64,000 bases of DNA from Streptomyces sp. DHE7-1 (GTDB taxonomy: Bacteria > Actinomycetota > Actinomycetes > Streptomycetales > Streptomycetaceae), in assembly GCA_016432725.1 (NCBI GenBank), contig JACJDG010000003.1, positions 1,178,001 to 1,242,000 of the forward strand, given 5' to 3'. The notes under the pieces were generated by a model. The model was not told the origin of the DNA, ran no database searches, and saw nothing but the letters and a program-made list of their open reading frames with translations. Shown here piece after piece: positions 62,468 to 64,000 of the stretch (its first letter is position 1; each line of letters begins with the position of its first letter). Position numbers and translations under genes: made by a program.

Positions 62468-63640
62468 CTACGAGCCGACGGAGAGAACCGTCCCGGCGCC
62501 CACCGTCCGGCCGCCCTCACGGACGGCGAACCCGAGTCCGGGCTCCAGCGGCACCTCCCGCCCCAGCTCCACGGTCATCTCGACCGTCTCGCCGGGCCGG
62601 GCGACCGCCGTCTCCCCCAGGTCGACGTCCCCGACCACGTCCGCGGTGCGGATGTAGAACTGCGGCCGGTAGCCCGTCGTCAGCGCGGTCCTGCGGCCGC
62701 CCTCCCGCGCCGACAGCACGTACACCCGCGCCACGAAGCTGCGCGCCGGCACCACGCTTCCCGGCGCCGCCACGACGTGCCCCCGCCGCACCGCGTCCCG
62801 GGGCACGCCCCGCAGCAGCAGTGCCACGTTGTCCCCGGCCTGTGCCTCCTCCATCGGCTTGCCGAAGGTCTCCAGACCGGTGACCACGCTCTCCACGTCC
62901 GCGCCGAGCACCGCCACCCGGTCCCCCAGGCGGACCGTCCCGCGCTCCACGGCTCCGGTGACGACCGTGCCCCGGCCGGTGATGGTGAGCACGTTCTCCA
63001 CCGGCAGCAGGAAGGGCGCGTCGACATAGCGTTCGGGCATCGGCACATAGGTGTCCACCGCGTCGAGCAGCGCCTCGACGGACGCCGTCCAGCGCGGGTC
63101 GCCCTCCAGCGCCCGCAGTCCCGAGACCCGTACGACGGGTACCGCGTCACCCGGGTACCCCTGAGCGCTGAGCAGCTCGCGGACCTCCAGCTCGACCAGG
63201 TCGGTGAGCTCCTCGTCGCCGGCGTCGGCCTTGTTGAGGGCGACGACGATGTGGTCGACGCCCACCTGCCGGGCCAGCAGCACGTGTTCGGCGGTCTGCG
63301 GCATGATCCCGTCGAGCGCGGAGACGACGAGGATCGCCCCGTCGAGCTGCGCGGCGCCGGTGACCATGTTCTTGACGTAGTCGGCGTGGCCCGGCATGTC
63401 GACGTGGGCGTAGTGCCGGGTGTCCGTCTCGTACTCGACGTGCGCGATGTTGATGGTGATGCCGCGGGCGGCCTCCTCCGGGGCGCGGTCGATGCGGTCG
63501 AAGGGGACGAACGTGCCGGTGCCGCGCCCGGCCAGGACCTTGGTGATGGCGGCGGTCAGGGTGGTCTTGCCGTGGTCGACGTGGCCCATCGTGCCGATGT
63601 TCAGGTGCGGCTTGGTGCGCACGTATGCCGTTTTGGACAT
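62468..63640 (-). CDS. tuf3: Divergent second elongation factor Tu, without cysteine
   Basis: 390 aa. GTP-binding motifs: G1 GHVDHGKT (19-26), G2 RGITIN (59-64), G3 DMPGH (81-85), G4 NKAD (136-139), G5 SGL (173-175). Ordinary EF-Tu has DCPGH, NKCD and SAL; both Cys are replaced here and the whole protein contains no Cys. Domains 2 and 3 are complete, with the [18 protein letters not shown] and [15 protein letters not shown] segments. A stringent-response-linked minor tuf (tuf3) is known in S. coelicolor and relatives (established knowledge). GAGG precedes the ATG. Probably replaces the main EF-Tu under stress (inference). Confidence 0.93.
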   Translation of the reverse strand: MSKTAYVRTKPHLNIGTMGHVDHGKTTLTAAITKVLAGRGTGTFVPFDRIDRAPEEAARGITINIAHVEYETDTRHYAHVDMPGHADYVKNMVTGAAQLDGAILVVSALDGIMPQTAEHVLLARQVGVDHIVVALNKADAGDEELTDLVELEVRELLSAQGYPGDAVPVVRVSGLRALEGDPRWTASVEALLDAVDTYVPMPERYVDAPFLLPVENVLTITGRGTVVTGAVERGTVRLGDRVAVLGADVESVVTGLETFGKPMEEAQAGDNVALLLRGVPRDAVRRGHVVAAPGSVVPARSFVARVYVLSAREGGRRTALTTGYRPQFYIRTADVVGDVDLGETAVARPGETVEMTVELGREVPLEPGLGFAVREGGRTVGAGTVLSVGS

Positions 63641-63961
63641 GGCTGTACCTCGAAGCGTCTCAGCGGTACGGGAGTTCGGGACCCCGAGGAACTCACCGAC
63701 CCTCCCCCTGCGGGGTCCGCCGGTCGATCCGGAGAGGGTCAGCTTCGGGCGCCGTCGGCAGCGGCCACGAGGAAGGGGACGGCAGCCTTCGGCGCATCCG
63801 CGACGGCGGATGCTGCGAGGAGGAAGGCGTACCGGAACATGACGACGATCATCGCCGACGGTGCGTCCGGCGTCGAATGGTTTTCCGTGCCGTGCGAGCC
63901 GAGGCGCCGACGGGGCCCGGTACCCTTCGGAGCCCGGTGATCCTGCAGCGCTCGTCGTGCC
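63641..63961. promoter_or_regulatory. Upstream region of the second EF-Tu gene
   Basis: A 321-base gap. It should hold the tuf promoter and the terminator of the gene entering from the right. I see no clear -35/-10 pair. One plus-strand ORF, 63839-63940 (33 codons, [14 protein letters not shown]...), has AGGAGGAAGG about 10 bases upstream; it is antisense to the tuf leader and unlike any protein I know, so I note it only as a possible small ORF. Confidence 0.4.
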
Positions 63962-64000
63962 TCAGGGCCCGATGTTCTTCAGGGCCTCACGGACCGTCAG
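63962..64000 (-). CDS. Last 12 codons of a gene entering from the right
   Basis: Minus-strand reading from the window end gives LTVREALKNIGP followed by TGA at 63964-63962. Good codon use suggests a real C-terminus. Too short to assign. Confidence 0.45.
   Translation of the reverse strand: MTVREALKNIGP

Noticed and set aside
63839..63940. 33-codon ORF with a strong AGGAGG-type site antisense to the EF-Tu leader
   Set aside because: Good ribosome site but no homology and no conservation evidence; kept only as a remark in the gap entry.

Overview
The window is about 73% G+C, has strong G/C third-position bias, short gaps, many ATGA-type overlaps and gene families typical of Streptomyces. It reads as chromosomal DNA of a Streptomyces. 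From memory, not from a comparison, the set biotin cluster, purB, and a divergent second EF-Tu gene resembles part of the S. coelicolor chromosome. I see no tRNA, rRNA, CRISPR array, transposase, integrase or attachment site.

Layout. 1-1.5 kb: WhiJ-like regulatory trio (ATPase, XRE regulator, DUF397 protein). 1.6-6.1 kb: biotin synthesis, bioF divergent from bioB-bioA-bioD. 6.2-11.3 kb: a methyltransferase, a MacB-type ABC exporter, an oxidoreductase remnant and a GNAT enzyme. 11.5-17.3 kb: two CNNM/CorC membrane proteins, an SGNH hydrolase, purB, a uracil-DNA glycosylase and a hypothetical protein. 17.4-22.2 kb: ABC exporter divergent from a histidine kinase/response regulator, then a ROK regulator. 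22.3-25.9 kb: GntR regulator, alpha/beta hydrolase, and a PhoD-type phosphatase behind a PHO box. 26.1-30.2 kb: SWIM zinc-finger protein coupled to a large DUF6493-like protein. 30.3-35.3 kb: membrane-anchored ACT-GNAT acetyltransferase, a trans-sulfuration-type PLP enzyme with divergent Lrp regulator, a DUF885 protein. 35.5-40.8 kb: membrane protein, ferredoxin/reductase/P450 set, Imm21-like protein, rhodanese and a second Lrp regulator. 40.8-47.6 kb: sbcC/sbcD, YigZ, SixA, a CysRS-like protein, a CoA-binding protein. 47.8-55.4 kb: amino-acid permease, PobA-like hydroxylase, YbaK protein, XRE-cupin regulator, two hexapeptide-repeat proteins, DedA, and a UPF0104-type membrane protein. 55.4-64 kb: sigma-like/zinc-finger/membrane protein, galU remnant, hotdog protein, two tandem Pro/Gln-rich membrane proteins, an MFS transporter overlapping a spermidine-synthase-like gene, a cysteine-free EF-Tu, and the last codons of one more gene.

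Reading quality. Sixteen otherwise normal genes are broken by single-base losses at G or C runs (about 22 sites). At 61543-61546 one added C repairs both of two convergent overlapping genes. I therefore treat these as base-calling errors, not true pseudogenes, and annotate each gene across its breaks. Two partial genes (10660-10839 and 57098-57499) are not repaired this way and look like genuine remnants.

Best candidates for something new: the SWIM/DUF6493 pair, the cysteine-free EF-Tu, the single-chain sigma-like/zinc-finger/membrane protein, the cysteine octapeptide tail on BioB, and the membrane-tethered ACT-GNAT enzyme. Many genes here appear to be leaderless, with a -10 hexamer six to eight bases before the start codon.
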